Below the pieces are notes generated by a model. The model worked only from the letters and a program-made list of their open reading frames with translations, was not told the origin of the DNA and did no database searches. A DNA stretch of 31,504 nt, from assembly GCA_021812735.1 (NCBI GenBank), contig JAKAMV010000019.1, positions 1 to 31,504 of the forward strand, read 5' to 3'. Below, piece after piece: positions 9,722-18,048 of the stretch; within the stretch, counting starts at the first letter, position 1, and each line of letters starts with the position of its first letter. The translations under genes were made by a program, and so were the position numbers. The DNA is from Chloroflexota bacterium. GTDB taxonomy: Bacteria > Chloroflexota > Limnocylindria > Limnocylindrales > CSP1-4.

Positions 9722-12365
9722 CTGGGCCGCCCGCCGCGGGGATCCGAGAGAGCCAGTCGTGCAGGCCCCGCCGAGCGTCAGGCCCCTTGCTCACCACCCC
9801 GAGCACCTGGCCGTTGAGGCGCTCCTTGTCCGCGGCGGTGAGTTCGTGGCCCGTCAGGATGACCACCGGCACGGACCGGGTGGCGGGGTCCGCCTTGAGC
9901 GCCGTCACCACGCCGAAGCCGTCCAGCCCGGGCATGACGAGGTCGCAGATGACCAGGTCCGGCGGGTCCTGCACAGCGACTCCGAGCGCGTCGAAGCCGT
10001 CCGTGGCTCGGACCACGTCGAACCCCGCGGGGCGAAGCACCCCCTCGAGGAAGTCGAGAGTGGCGGGCTCGTCGTCAACGGCGAGGACCCGCCGGTCTCG
10101 CCGCCCGGCAGGCGGCGGCCCGGCGAACCGCGCCAGCGTCGCAAGGAGCGCGCCCCGGTCGATCGGCTTCACCAGGTAGTCGACCGCCCCGAGCGCGAGC
10201 CCGACGTCGCGCTCGTCGACCACCGTGACGATGACCACCGGAACGCTGCGGGCGATTGGGTCGGATTTGAGCCGCCGGAGCACCTCCCATCCGTCGATAT
10301 CGGGGAGCAGCACGTCGAGCAGGATCGCCGTCGGAGGCTGCGCCGCGGCGGCGGCCAGCCCGGTCTCGCCGTCTGGGGCTACGCGGACCTCGTAGCCCTC
10401 GGGCTCGAGGTAGGCGCGCAACAGGCGCACCGCGCTCGGATCGTCCTCGACCACGAGCACCGACTGCCTCGCCGGACCCTGCGCCGGCCCGGGCAGGGCT
10501 GCAGGCGCTGCGTCCTCCGCCGGCGACTCGGGCGCGAGCGGGAGCACCGCGGTGAAGCGGCTGCCGCGGCCGAGCTCCGAGGCGAGCTCGATGCGCCCAC
10601 GCTGCGCCTCGAGGAGCCGGCGCGTGAGCGTGAGGCCGAGCCCGCTGCCCTCGGAGCGCTGGGGCGCGTCGCCGACCTGGCGGAACTCCTCGAAGACGTG
10701 CTCCTGGTCCTCAGCGGAGATCCCGACGCCGGTGTCGACGACCGCGAGCCGGAACTCGCCTCCGTCGGGCCCGCCCTCAACCCGGATCGCGCCGCCCTCG
10801 GGGGTGAACTTGATCGCGTTCGAGAGGAGGTTGTACAGGACCTGGCGCAGTCGGCCCCGGTCCGCCAGGACCCGCGCGCCGCGCGAGAGCGCCACCTCGA
10901 GCGTCTGGCCCTTGCGGTCTGCCAGCGGGCGGAGTCCGGCGACGGCCTCGGCCGCGAGCGTGTGCGGATCGATCGCCTCGACTGCGAGGTCGAGCCTCCC
11001 CGCCTCGACCCTCGCGAGGTCGAGGACGTCATTGACGAGCTCCACAAGCTGCCGGCCGCCCCGATGGATGTGCTCGATCCACTCGAGGGAGGCGGCGATC
11101 CGCCCGGCCGGGTCCGGGTCCTCGCGGAGGAGCAGGTCGGAGAAGCCCAGGATGGCGTTCAGCGGGGTGCGCAGCTCGTGGCTCATGGTCGCGAGGAAGT
11201 CGCTCTTCGCCTGGCTCGCCGACCGCAGGGCGTCCACCGTCGAGCCGAGCCGGGCGGCCAGCTGCTCCTGCTCGGCGAGCGTCTCACCGAGGGCCACGAG
11301 GCGCGACGCCTGCGACCCGAGCACGCCGAGCAGCTCGAGGTCGTCGCGCTCGAAGAGGCTCCGCCCGCGGCTGAGCAGCAGGAGCGCGGGCAGCGCGCCG
11401 TGGCCGCCGATCGGCACCGCTCGGGCGAAGCGGAGGTGCGCGGCGCGGGCCTCGTCCACCAGCGGGTCGGCGGCGGGCTCGGCGAGCTCGACCTCGCGGC
11501 CGGATCCGTCCAGGGAGGCCCAGCCGACGAGGCGTCCGCCGACGAGGGCGTCCGGGAGCCCGTTCACTGCGGCGATCCACGGCTCGCCGCCGAGACCCGG
11601 GCTGACGAGGGTCGTCGCGTCGGACCCGGTCGCGCCGCGGGCGAGCGCGAGGAGGCGGGCCCAGACCTCCCTCGGGCCGGCGTCCGCGGCGTCGAGCAGC
11701 TCGCGGAGGCCGCGGTAGGCCGTCTGGGCCTGCCAGATGCGCCGGAGGGGTCCGGGCGGGATGAAGGCCGCCGCGTAGCCGAGCGCTGAGACGAGCGCCG
11801 CCGCCCGCGCCGACTCGCCCGCGAGGATCCGACCGGATCCGGCCGGCGCGCCTGCGGCCGCCCCGGCACCGAAGAGCGCGAGGGCGAAGAGCACGGTGGC
11901 GCAGGACGCCAGCCACAGCCGCGCCCCGGCCGTCCCAGAGCGTCGGCGGGCGGCAGCGGCGAAGAGGCCGGCGGCGGCAAGCTCGACCGCCACGAACGCC
12001 GTCACCGCGGCGACCGCCGCCGCAGGCGGCGCCGACGGGCCGAGCGCGACGAGCAGCGCGCTCGAGCCGATCCAGGCGGCGGCGGCCGTGGCGGTGGCCG
12101 GCCGGGGGACGGCCTCGACCTGCGCGCCCAGGCGGAGGGTGAAGAACGGCTGGCCAAGCAGGAGCACGAGCGCCACCGCGCTGAGCTCGGGCGGAGCCGC
12201 CCCGGTGAGCGCCCGCACGACGCTGAGCAGGAAGATCGCCGCCATTGCCGCGAAGACGAGCACGACGGCGCGGCGCACAGGGTCTGGCCGCCGCACGCAG
12301 GCAGCGACCGCCGCGACGAACACCGCGGTGAAGAGGAGCTCGACGGCGAGGGTTAGCGCGTCCAC
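9714..12365 (-). CDS. Membrane hybrid histidine kinase with two C-terminal receiver domains
   Basis: An 883-residue hybrid sensor kinase. About six or seven hydrophobic helices occupy residues 1-230. A GAF-like region follows (about 235-385), then HisKA with SHELRTPLN (His396). The ATPase domain has NLLSNAIKFTPEGG, DTGVGIS and GSGLGLTLTRRLLE. Two receivers end the protein, with Asp684 (ILLDVLLPDIDGW) and Asp808 (VICDLVMPGLDG). Start GTG 12365 is supported by GGGAGG just upstream. It sits 18 bases after a REC-HD-GYP gene and overlaps a REC gene, giving a three-gene phosphorelay operon. Two receivers in series plus a free receiver suggest a branched relay. The signal is unknown; the N-terminal membrane region has no recognised ligand domain. 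Confidence 0.9.
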   Translation of the reverse strand: MDALTLAVELLFTAVFVAAVAACVRRPDPVRRAVVLVFAAMAAIFLLSVVRALTGAAPPELSAVALVLLLGQPFFTLRLGAQVEAVPRPATATAAAAWIGSSALLVALGPSAPPAAAVAAVTAFVAVELAAAGLFAAAARRRSGTAGARLWLASCATVLFALALFGAGAAAGAPAGSGRILAGESARAAALVSALGYAAAFIPPGPLRRIWQAQTAYRGLRELLDAADAGPREVWARLLALARGATGSDATTLVSPGLGGEPWIAAVNGLPDALVGGRLVGWASLDGSGREVELAEPAADPLVDEARAAHLRFARAVPIGGHGALPALLLLSRGRSLFERDDLELLGVLGSQASRLVALGETLAEQEQLAARLGSTVDALRSASQAKSDFLATMSHELRTPLNAILGFSDLLLREDPDPAGRIAASLEWIEHIHRGGRQLVELVNDVLDLARVEAGRLDLAVEAIDPHTLAAEAVAGLRPLADRKGQTLEVALSRGARVLADRGRLRQVLYNLLSNAIKFTPEGGAIRVEGGPDGGEFRLAVVDTGVGISAEDQEHVFEEFRQVGDAPQRSEGSGLGLTLTRRLLEAQRGRIELASELGRGSRFTAVLPLAPESPAEDAAPAALPGPAQGPARQSVLVVEDDPSAVRLLRAYLEPEGYEVRVAPDGETGLAAAAAQPPTAILLDVLLPDIDGWEVLRRLKSDPIARSVPVVIVTVVDERDVGLALGAVDYLVKPIDRGALLATLARFAGPPPAGRRDRRVLAVDDEPATLDFLEGVLRPAGFDVVRATDGFDALGVAVQDPPDLVICDLVMPGLDGFGVVTALKADPATRSVPVVILTGHELTAADKERLNGQVLGVVSKGPDARRGLHDWLSRIPAAGGPDG

Positions 12366-12383
12366 CGGTGGTCCTCCCAGGCG

Positions 12384-13469
12384 TCAGCCCGGCGCCGCGG
12401 GCGGCGAGACGTGCTCCGGAGCCCTGCCGAGCCGGCGGGCGAGGATGGCGGCCGTGAGCCCGGTGAGCTCGCTCGACTCGACGGCGGGCTGCCGCGCCAT
12501 GGTCTCAACGAACAGCGCCGAGAGGTCGGGGTCGAACTGGCGCCCGGCGCAGCGCATGACCTCGTCCGCCACCGCCTCGACGCTCAGGGCCGCCCGGTAC
12601 GGGCGATCGTGGCTCATCGCGTCAAACGCGTCGACGAGGCCAACGATCCGCGCGCCGAGCGGCGACGCCCCAGCCCGGAGCCCGTCCGGGTAGCCCCGCC
12701 CGTCCCAGCGCTCGTGGTGGTGGCGCACGATCGGGCCGAGGACCGCGAACGACGCGAGCGGGGCGCAGATGCGCTCGCCGATCTCCGGGTGCCGGCGGAC
12801 GAGCGCCCACTCGTCGTCGCTGAGCGGGCCTGGCTTCGCGAGCACGTGGTCGGGCACCCCGATCTTGCCGACGTCGTGGAGGAGCCCGCCGTAGGCGACG
12901 GCGTCGAGCGCGGGGGGCGCGAGCCCCACCGCCGCCCCGAGCCGGACCGCCAGCACGGCGAGGCGTTGACAGTGTTGCTCGGTGGGGACGTCCTTCGCCT
13001 CGATGGCGTTCGCGAGCGCGGTGACCGCGCCGTGCGCCGCCTCCATGCCCAAGAGCGCGCTCCTGAGGCGCAACGCGCTCCGGATCCGCGCGAGGAGCTC
13101 CTCGCGGACGAAGGGCTTGGTGATGAAGTCGTCGGCGCCCGCGTCGAGGCCCGTGACCATCTCGGACGTCCCGGTCCGGCCGGTCAGCAGGAGGACCGGC
13201 AGCGTCGCCCAGCGGGAGTCCTGGCGGATCAGGCGGGTGACCTCGAACCCGTCGAGGTGCGGCAGCCCGACGTCGAGGAGGACGAGGTCGGGCGCGTGGG
13301 CGAGCACCGAGGGCAGCGCGTCGCGGCCGTCTGCAGCCGCGACGACGCGGTAGCCCTCGAGCTCGAGCGTGCGCCGCAGGAGCAGCCGGTTGGCCGCGTC
13401 ATCCTCGATGACGAGGATCGAGGCGGCCGCGGACGCGCCGGGCAGGGCCCGGAGCTCAAGGTTCCGCAT
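12384..13469 (-). CDS. Response regulator with HD-GYP cyclic-di-GMP phosphodiesterase output
   Basis: A 361-residue two-domain protein. The receiver (about 17-135) has IEDD, phospho-acceptor Asp66 in LLDVGLPHLDG, and Lys118 in ITKPF. The HD-GYP domain (about 145-325) has the catalytic LLHDVGKIGVPD (His198-Asp199, Lys202), RRHPEIGERI, HHERWDGRGYPDGL (about 250-263) and DAFDAMSHDRPYRAAL. Known family members hydrolyse cyclic-di-GMP to pGpG or GMP. All metal ligands expected in these motifs are present, so it should be active. It is the first gene of the signalling operon; ATG 13469 is preferred because the open frame upstream runs through the tRNA-Sec gene. Confidence 0.9.
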   Translation of the reverse strand: MRNLELRALPGASAAASILVIEDDAANRLLLRRTLELEGYRVVAAADGRDALPSVLAHAPDLVLLDVGLPHLDGFEVTRLIRQDSRWATLPVLLLTGRTGTSEMVTGLDAGADDFITKPFVREELLARIRSALRLRSALLGMEAAHGAVTALANAIEAKDVPTEQHCQRLAVLAVRLGAAVGLAPPALDAVAYGGLLHDVGKIGVPDHVLAKPGPLSDDEWALVRRHPEIGERICAPLASFAVLGPIVRHHHERWDGRGYPDGLRAGASPLGARIVGLVDAFDAMSHDRPYRAALSVEAVADEVMRCAGRQFDPDLSALFVETMARQPAVESSELTGLTAAILARRLGRAPEHVSPPAAPG

Positions 13470-13656
13470 GGTCGGGATGCGTCCGCCTTGCGGGGAGGGG
13501 TGCCAGACACAGCCTAGTCCGACCGTGGGCGCGCGGCAAGGGGCCGCACGGCTGCCCGACTGCGACGGGCCGGCCGGCCGAACGTCCCGTCCGGGGACGC
13601 CCCGCGCAGTTGCCGCGATGCCTACCCTGCAAGGGGAGGCTGCCAATCGACTGGGT

Positions 13657-13687
13657 GGGAGCGCATGGGCTGGCGGGAGCGCATGGG
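13657..13687. repeat. 13-bp direct repeat of the tRNA-Sec 3' end
   Basis: GGGAGCGCATGGG occurs at 13675-13687, inside the tRNA-Sec gene (acceptor strand and T-stem), and again at 13657-13669, just beyond its 3' end. The period is 18 bases. This is how an attachment-site scar or a local slippage duplication would look. No integrase gene is nearby. Confidence 0.6.
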
Positions 13688-13767
13688 AGTCGAACCCACC
13701 GCGCGACGCCGAGCGCCGCGCCACTGGTTTTGAAGACCAGGAGGCCCACCGGGACCCATCCGCTCCC
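13671..13767 (-). tRNA. selC: tRNA-Sec (anticodon TCA), 97 nt with encoded CCA
   Basis: Read on the minus strand, the gene starts GGGAGCGG and ends GCGCTCCCG-CCA. It has a six-pair D stem (GGGTCC/GGGCCT with two G-T wobbles), anticodon arm CTGGT-CTTCAAA-ACCAG with anticodon TCA, a long variable arm of eight to nine pairs (GCGCGGCG... with ...GCGTCGCGC), and T arm GTGGG-TTCGACT-CCCAT. The TCA anticodon, the extra-long variable arm, the six-pair D stem and the long acceptor stem together are diagnostic of tRNA-Sec. The eighth acceptor pair is G-G, a mismatch. A TATCCT hexamer (minus strand, 13782-13777) lies nine bases upstream and is a likely -10 element. It is divergent from selD. Confidence 0.95.
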
Positions 13768-13793
13768 CCAGCGCCAAGGATACGGGCGGAGGC

Positions 13794-13819
13794 GCCGTCC
13801 GGCAGCGCTGCCGGACGGC
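13794..13819. promoter_or_regulatory. 26-bp perfect palindrome between selC and selD
   Basis: Each half reads GCCGTCCGGCAGC and is followed by its exact complement with no spacer. The centre (13806/13807) falls where the -35 elements of both divergent promoters should lie, 17 bases from each -10-like hexamer. One protein dimer here could control both genes. In single-stranded RNA it would be a strong hairpin, but neither gene is transcribed toward it, so a terminator role is unlikely. Confidence 0.55.
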
Positions 13820-13820
13820 C

Positions 13821-13826
13821 TATCAT
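13821..13826 (+). promoter_or_regulatory. -10-like element of selD, probably leaderless
   Basis: TATCAT ends six bases before the selD ATG (13833), so transcription should begin at or next to the start codon. No Shine-Dalgarno is present. The same layout precedes the genes at 26002 and 27301. Confidence 0.5.
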
Positions 13827-13832
13827 CGCGGC

Positions 13833-14909
13833 ATGACCGTGCGTCCCGACCCGCCGCCGATCCGCCTGACCGACTTCACCGCGTGCGGCGGCTGTGCCGC
13901 GAAGCTGGGCGCGGACCTGCTGGCCGACGCCCTCGCCGGCTTGGGCGCCAAAGCGCCTGCCGCGCCTGCCGGTGAGGGGCTCATCGCGGGGCTCGAGCCG
14001 CCCGACGACGCCGCCGCGTACCGCGTGAGCGATGACCTCGCGATCCTCGGCACGCTCGACTTCTTCCCGCCGGTCGTGGACGACCCGGTCGCCTTCGGCG
14101 AGATCGCCGCCGCGAACGCCCTGTCCGACATCTTCGCGATGGGCGGCCGGGTGCTGTTCGCGCTGTCCGTCGCCGCCTTCCCCGAGCAGCTCCCGCGCGA
14201 GGTGCTGGCGGCCATCTTCGAGGCGGCGGCCGACAAGGTCCGCGAGGCCGGCGGCGTGCTCGCCGGCGGCCACACGATCAAGGACGCGGAGCCCAAGTAC
14301 GGGCTCGCCGTGATCGGCGCTGCCCATCCCGACCGCCTGTTCCGCAAGGGGGGCGCGCGGCCCGGCGACACGCTGCTGCTGACCAAGCGGCTCGGCACGG
14401 GGCTCCTCGTGAGCGGGCGGACGGCACCGGGCGCTCGCCAGGCGGACCTCGACGCGGCCACCGCCCAGATGCGGCGGCTCAACCGGGCCGCCTCGGAGGT
14501 GCTCACCCGGCACGCGATCCGCGGTGCCACCGACGTGACGGGATTCGGGCTGCTCGGCCACGGCCTCGAGTTGGCGCGGGCCTCGGCGGTCAGGCTGGCG
14601 TTCGACGCGGCGTCGCTGCCCGCGCTGGGCGGGGCGCTCGAGGTGGCGAGGGCCGGGGTCGAGACGGGCGGGGCGGGCCACAACCGGCGGTTCACGGCAA
14701 ACTCGCTGGCAGTCGGCCCGGCAGTCGCCCCCGAGCTCGTGGCGCTGGCGCACGATCCCCAGACCTCAGGCGGCCTCCTGGCGGCCGTGCCCGCGGCGTC
14801 GGCGGCGGCCGTCGAGTCCGAGCTGGCGGACGCCGGCGTGGAGGCGTGGCGCGTCGGTGCGGTCGAGGCGCTCGAGCCTGGCGAGGCACCCGGGATCGCC
14901 CTCCGCTAG
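13833..14909 (+). CDS. selD: Selenophosphate synthase SelD (Cys form)
   Basis: A 358-residue selenide, water dikinase, which makes selenophosphate from selenide and ATP for SelA. The N-terminal motif TDFTACGGCAAKLGADLL holds the catalytic Cys-Gly-Gly-Cys and the essential Lys; here it is Cys, with no in-frame TGA, so this is not itself a selenoprotein. AIR-synthase-type segments follow: IAAANALSDIFAMGG (metal/ATP site), GGHTIKDAEPKYGLAV, DTLLLTKRLGTGLL, ATDVTGFGLLGHGLEL and DPQTSGGLLAAVPA. Length matches the family. Divergent selC on the other side of the palindrome and a terminator after it make selD a single-gene unit. Its product supplies both Sec synthesis and possibly selenouridine in tRNA; no ybbB-like gene is seen here. 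Confidence 0.95.
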   Translation: MTVRPDPPPIRLTDFTACGGCAAKLGADLLADALAGLGAKAPAAPAGEGLIAGLEPPDDAAAYRVSDDLAILGTLDFFPPVVDDPVAFGEIAAANALSDIFAMGGRVLFALSVAAFPEQLPREVLAAIFEAAADKVREAGGVLAGGHTIKDAEPKYGLAVIGAAHPDRLFRKGGARPGDTLLLTKRLGTGLLVSGRTAPGARQADLDAATAQMRRLNRAASEVLTRHAIRGATDVTGFGLLGHGLELARASAVRLAFDAASLPALGGALEVARAGVETGGAGHNRRFTANSLAVGPAVAPELVALAHDPQTSGGLLAAVPAASAAAVESELADAGVEAWRVGAVEALEPGEAPGIALR

Positions 14910-14911
14910 GC

Positions 14912-14929
14912 GCGGTTCGCCAGAACCGC
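14912..14929 (+). terminator. Terminator-like hairpin after selD
   Basis: GCGGTTC and GAACCGC form a perfect seven-pair stem with loop GCCA, two bases after the selD stop. No T-tract follows. Confidence 0.5.
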
Positions 14930-15052
14930 ACCGCCTGATCGGGCAATCCGTTCGGCACCTTGCGGGTGGCGCCCAGCGGGGCACGCTGTGGTGGCGGCGG
15001 ACGGCCGGGGGGGCCGAGGCGGGCACGGCCGCTGCGGAGGCCGGAGGACACC

Positions 15053-17212
15053 GTGGTCGAGACGTCATCCACCCGGCGGGCGTTGCTTACGCTCTCGCTC
15101 ATCGCGCTGCTTGCAGCCTGCGGCGACGCCACCGCCACACCACGCGCAAGCGTCAGCAGCGCCCCGGCATCGGCCGGGCCCGCCAGCAGCGTCGCGGCCA
15201 CAGCACAGCCAACCCTCGCGCCCGTCCCGTCGTACGCAGCGGCGACGCCGGTGGCCGAGCAGGGCGGATCCGACACGTCGGAACTCATCCCGCCGACCTT
15301 CGAGACCGGCGACGTGCCCGCCTACGAGGCGCCCGCCCCGGCCGTGACCAGCAACGCCAAGACCGGCGCCGCCGCCCAGCTCGCAACGGGTTCCGCGGGA
15401 CCGGATGGCGGGACCATCACCGTGAGCAAGCCCGGCGATCCGCTGGACGGTCTCACTATCACCGTCCCGGCCGGCACCTACGCCACTACCGTCTCGTTCA
15501 CGATCTCCGAGAAGTCGCTCGACACCACGACGATCGCCAGTGGCTATACGGCCGCCTCCGCGGTGGTCACCATCGACAACGGCGGCGCGGTCGCCACCGG
15601 GGACCCCGTCCTCGTGACGATCCCGGCGTCCGTCCCCGACGGCGCCGACGTTGCCGGCCTCTACCTCCACCCCGACGCGTCGCTGGACCTGCTCCCGGTC
15701 GTCGCCAAGGACGCCAAGGGCGCCACGGTTGCCGCGTCCCACTTCTCCGACATCGTGCTGGCCGTCGTGGACTGGACCAAGATCCCGGCCACCGTCGACT
15801 CCGGCTTTCGGCCCGGCGCCGACGATTGGGAGTTCCCCAACTACGGCTCGTTCATCGCGCCCGGCGGCCACTGCCTGGGCCAGAGCCTCACCGCGATCTG
15901 GTACTACGACACCAAGCGCCTCTCGGGCGCCTCGCCGCTCAACGGCCTCTACGACAACAACGGCGCCGGCCTCAAGACGCCAGCGCTCTGGCAGGACGAC
16001 TCGGACGGCTACCGCCTCGCCTCGACGATCCAGCGGGAGTCACCGGCCATCCCCACCGCCGCAACGTGGTTCCGCTCCTTCAAGGCCTCGCCCAACGTCT
16101 ACGCCTACGCGATGCTGCGCGCGGCCATCGGCCTGACTGGGCACCCGCAACTGGTGTCCATCGCCGATGCCCAGGGCGGCAGCAAGCACGCGATCATCGC
16201 CTACCGCGTCACCCCGCAGCGCATCTACGTCGCCGATCCGAACTACCCCGGCAAGCTCCGCTCGATCAAGTGGGACGAGACCACCGGCGCGCTCGGGCCC
16301 TACTACTCGGGTGACAGCGCAGGCTCGATCGCCGCGGGTGGCGGCGTCGCCTACACGCAGTTCGCGTTCCTGCCGTACACCGCCGCGGTCTCCGATGCCA
16401 CGGTCGGCGCGCGCTGGGCCGAGTTCGAGACGGGCAAGATCGGCGACGACGTGTTCCCGAGCCTGCCGCTCGAGTACTTCACGGGTGCCAAGGACGCCAC
16501 GGGCCAGGAGATCTGGGCGCCGCTCGATCCGACCGTCACGACGTCCGAGCAGATGCTTCGCGTCCGGGTCACGGGCTCCCCGGCAGGCACGCTCCTGCGC
16601 GCCTACCTGGGGGCCAGGCAGGTTGACAAACAGCTCCTCGAGCTCAAGATCAAGCTCCAGAGCGGCGCCAACGACGTGGGCGTCAGCGAGTTCGGCGGGG
16701 TGGGCGGGTCGTACAAGTACGTGGATTTCCTGCGCTCCACCGTGACCTACGAGCCCATCGACATCAACGGCACCTGGAAGGGCACGCTGACGTTCGACAA
16801 GATCAGCGTGGACGAGGCGGCCCGCAAGAAAGCCAAGGAGCAGGGCTGCGACTTCGCGATCTTGGAGGCGCTCAAGGACAAGCCGCTCCCGGCAACCCTC
16901 GAGTTCGACGTGGACCGGACGACCGGCAAGGGAACCGGCACGCTCACCATCGACGCGAGCGCAGCCATGCCGGAATCGTCGGACGCATCGCAGCCCCAGC
17001 CGGTGCCCCTCAAGGTGACCTACCAGGACGGCAAGATCGCCTTCGACCTGTCCGAGGCGTGCGGCGGCTCCGGCAGCGCCTGCTCGATGACGGGCACGGT
17101 GTCCGGCGGCCCGACGACCGACCCGGCCGACGACACGATCGACGGCACCGTCACGGTGACCGGCGAGGGCTACTCGGCGGGCGCCACCTTCACGGTGACC
17201 AGGGAACCCTGA
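15053..17212 (+). CDS. Large lipoprotein with ZU5-like and papain-like cysteine peptidase regions
   Basis: A 719-residue exported lipoprotein. The signal peptide (RRALLTLSLIALLAAC) ends in lipobox LAAC with Cys23, followed by a Ser/Ala/Pro-rich linker. Residues about 135-235 read like a ZU5-type beta domain (PLDGLTITVPAGTY and LYLHPDASLDLLPVV). Next comes GGHCLGQSLTAIWYY (Cys274), then SKHAIIAYRV (His379) and VADPNYPG (Asp395): the spacing and order match a papain-like Cys-His-Asp/Asn triad, so a surface cysteine peptidase or amidase is inferred. A C-terminal beta-rich region (about 565-719) resembles no family I can name. GGAGG at 15043-15047 supports GTG 15053. Its stop overlaps the start of lgt (TGATG), so the lipid-attaching enzyme is co-translated with its likely substrate. 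Confidence 0.75.
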   Translation: MVETSSTRRALLTLSLIALLAACGDATATPRASVSSAPASAGPASSVAATAQPTLAPVPSYAAATPVAEQGGSDTSELIPPTFETGDVPAYEAPAPAVTSNAKTGAAAQLATGSAGPDGGTITVSKPGDPLDGLTITVPAGTYATTVSFTISEKSLDTTTIASGYTAASAVVTIDNGGAVATGDPVLVTIPASVPDGADVAGLYLHPDASLDLLPVVAKDAKGATVAASHFSDIVLAVVDWTKIPATVDSGFRPGADDWEFPNYGSFIAPGGHCLGQSLTAIWYYDTKRLSGASPLNGLYDNNGAGLKTPALWQDDSDGYRLASTIQRESPAIPTAATWFRSFKASPNVYAYAMLRAAIGLTGHPQLVSIADAQGGSKHAIIAYRVTPQRIYVADPNYPGKLRSIKWDETTGALGPYYSGDSAGSIAAGGGVAYTQFAFLPYTAAVSDATVGARWAEFETGKIGDDVFPSLPLEYFTGAKDATGQEIWAPLDPTVTTSEQMLRVRVTGSPAGTLLRAYLGARQVDKQLLELKIKLQSGANDVGVSEFGGVGGSYKYVDFLRSTVTYEPIDINGTWKGTLTFDKISVDEAARKKAKEQGCDFAILEALKDKPLPATLEFDVDRTTGKGTGTLTIDASAAMPESSDASQPQPVPLKVTYQDGKIAFDLSEACGGSGSACSMTGTVSGGPTTDPADDTIDGTVTVTGEGYSAGATFTVTREP

Positions 17213-18045
17213 TGCTCCCGGTGCTCGCCCAGTTCAGCGTCGCTGGCGCGGAGATCGCCGTCCCCGCCTACTCGACGTGTCTGCTCATCGCGGCGATCAC
17301 CGCGTGCTGGCTCTTCGTCCGCGCGGCCGTTGACGCCGGGGCCCCGAGACGGCGCACGATCCTGCTCGCGATCGGCGCCGCGGCCGGCGGTCTCGTGGGG
17401 GCACGGCTCCTCGACGCGTCGCTCAACCCGGCCCTGTACGCCCATGACCCGGACCTGCTGACCACGACCAACGCCCGCGGGTTCGCCCTCTACGGCGGAC
17501 TGGTCGCAGCCGGGACCGTGGCGCTGGGCGCGGCGCCGCTGCTTCGCGTCCAGCGCGGGCGCCTGGCCGACGCCGCGGTGCCAGCGGTGGCGGCGGGCAT
17601 CGCGATCGCCAGGGTCGGCTGCTTCCTGAATGGCTGCTGCGGAGGCGTCGCCACGAGCGTGCCGTGGGCCGTCCGGTTCCCCATCGGCAGCAGCTCCTGG
17701 AGCAGTCAGCTGCTCGGCGGCTCCACGAGCGCCATCTTCGGACATGTGGACGCCGTGCACCCCACCCAGCTCTACGAGCTCGTCGCGGTCCTCGCGTGCG
17801 CGGGCGTGAGCCGGGTCGCCGCCGCCCGGCTCGGTCTCGCGCCGGGCGGGCGGGCGCTGCTGTTCGCCGCGACCTTCCTTGCGTTCCGGGTCGTCAACCA
17901 GACGCTGCGCGCGCCCACGCCAGGGGGCGCCCTCGGCTCGTCCGGGATCATGCTGACGTACGCGGTCGTCGCCGTCGCTGCCGGCCTGCTGCTGGCGAGG
18001 CTCGTGCGTCGCTCGAGTCCTGGCCGCTCGGTCGCGAGCGCCTGA
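17212..18045 (+). CDS. lgt: Prolipoprotein diacylglyceryl transferase-like protein (Lgt)
   Basis: A 277-residue integral membrane enzyme that transfers diacylglycerol from phosphatidylglycerol to the lipobox Cys of prolipoproteins. Visible family features are about seven hydrophobic helices, FALYGGLVAAG, the signature-like IAIARVGCFLNGCCGG and HPTQLYELVAVL. The canonical Lgt signature has GRxGNFxNxE, in which the second half differs here: it reads RVGCFLNGCCGG, the variant of the shorter Lgt-like (YofL/DUF-type) relatives. The ATG overlaps the preceding lipoprotein stop (TGATG). Because bacteria usually have one lgt located elsewhere, this may be a second, dedicated copy. It ends three bases from the convergent zinc-finger gene. 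Confidence 0.85.
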   Translation: MLPVLAQFSVAGAEIAVPAYSTCLLIAAITACWLFVRAAVDAGAPRRRTILLAIGAAAGGLVGARLLDASLNPALYAHDPDLLTTTNARGFALYGGLVAAGTVALGAAPLLRVQRGRLADAAVPAVAAGIAIARVGCFLNGCCGGVATSVPWAVRFPIGSSSWSSQLLGGSTSAIFGHVDAVHPTQLYELVAVLACAGVSRVAAARLGLAPGGRALLFAATFLAFRVVNQTLRAPTPGGALGSSGIMLTYAVVAVAAGLLLARLVRRSSPGRSVASA

Positions 18046-18048
18046 CGC

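Noticed and set aside
13471..13670. Attachment site of a resident mobile element beside tRNA-Sec
   Set aside because: Although the tRNA 3' end is duplicated, there is no integrase, transposase or phage-like gene between or near the copies, so only a scar is considered.
12384..14753. A 789-codon minus-strand open frame covering selC and selD
   Set aside because: Only its last 361 codons carry recognisable domains (REC and HD-GYP). The upstream part is antisense to selD and crosses the tRNA-Sec gene.
13833..14909. SelD as a selenoprotein
   Set aside because: The catalytic motif ACGGCAAK is encoded with Cys codons, and there is no in-frame TGA.
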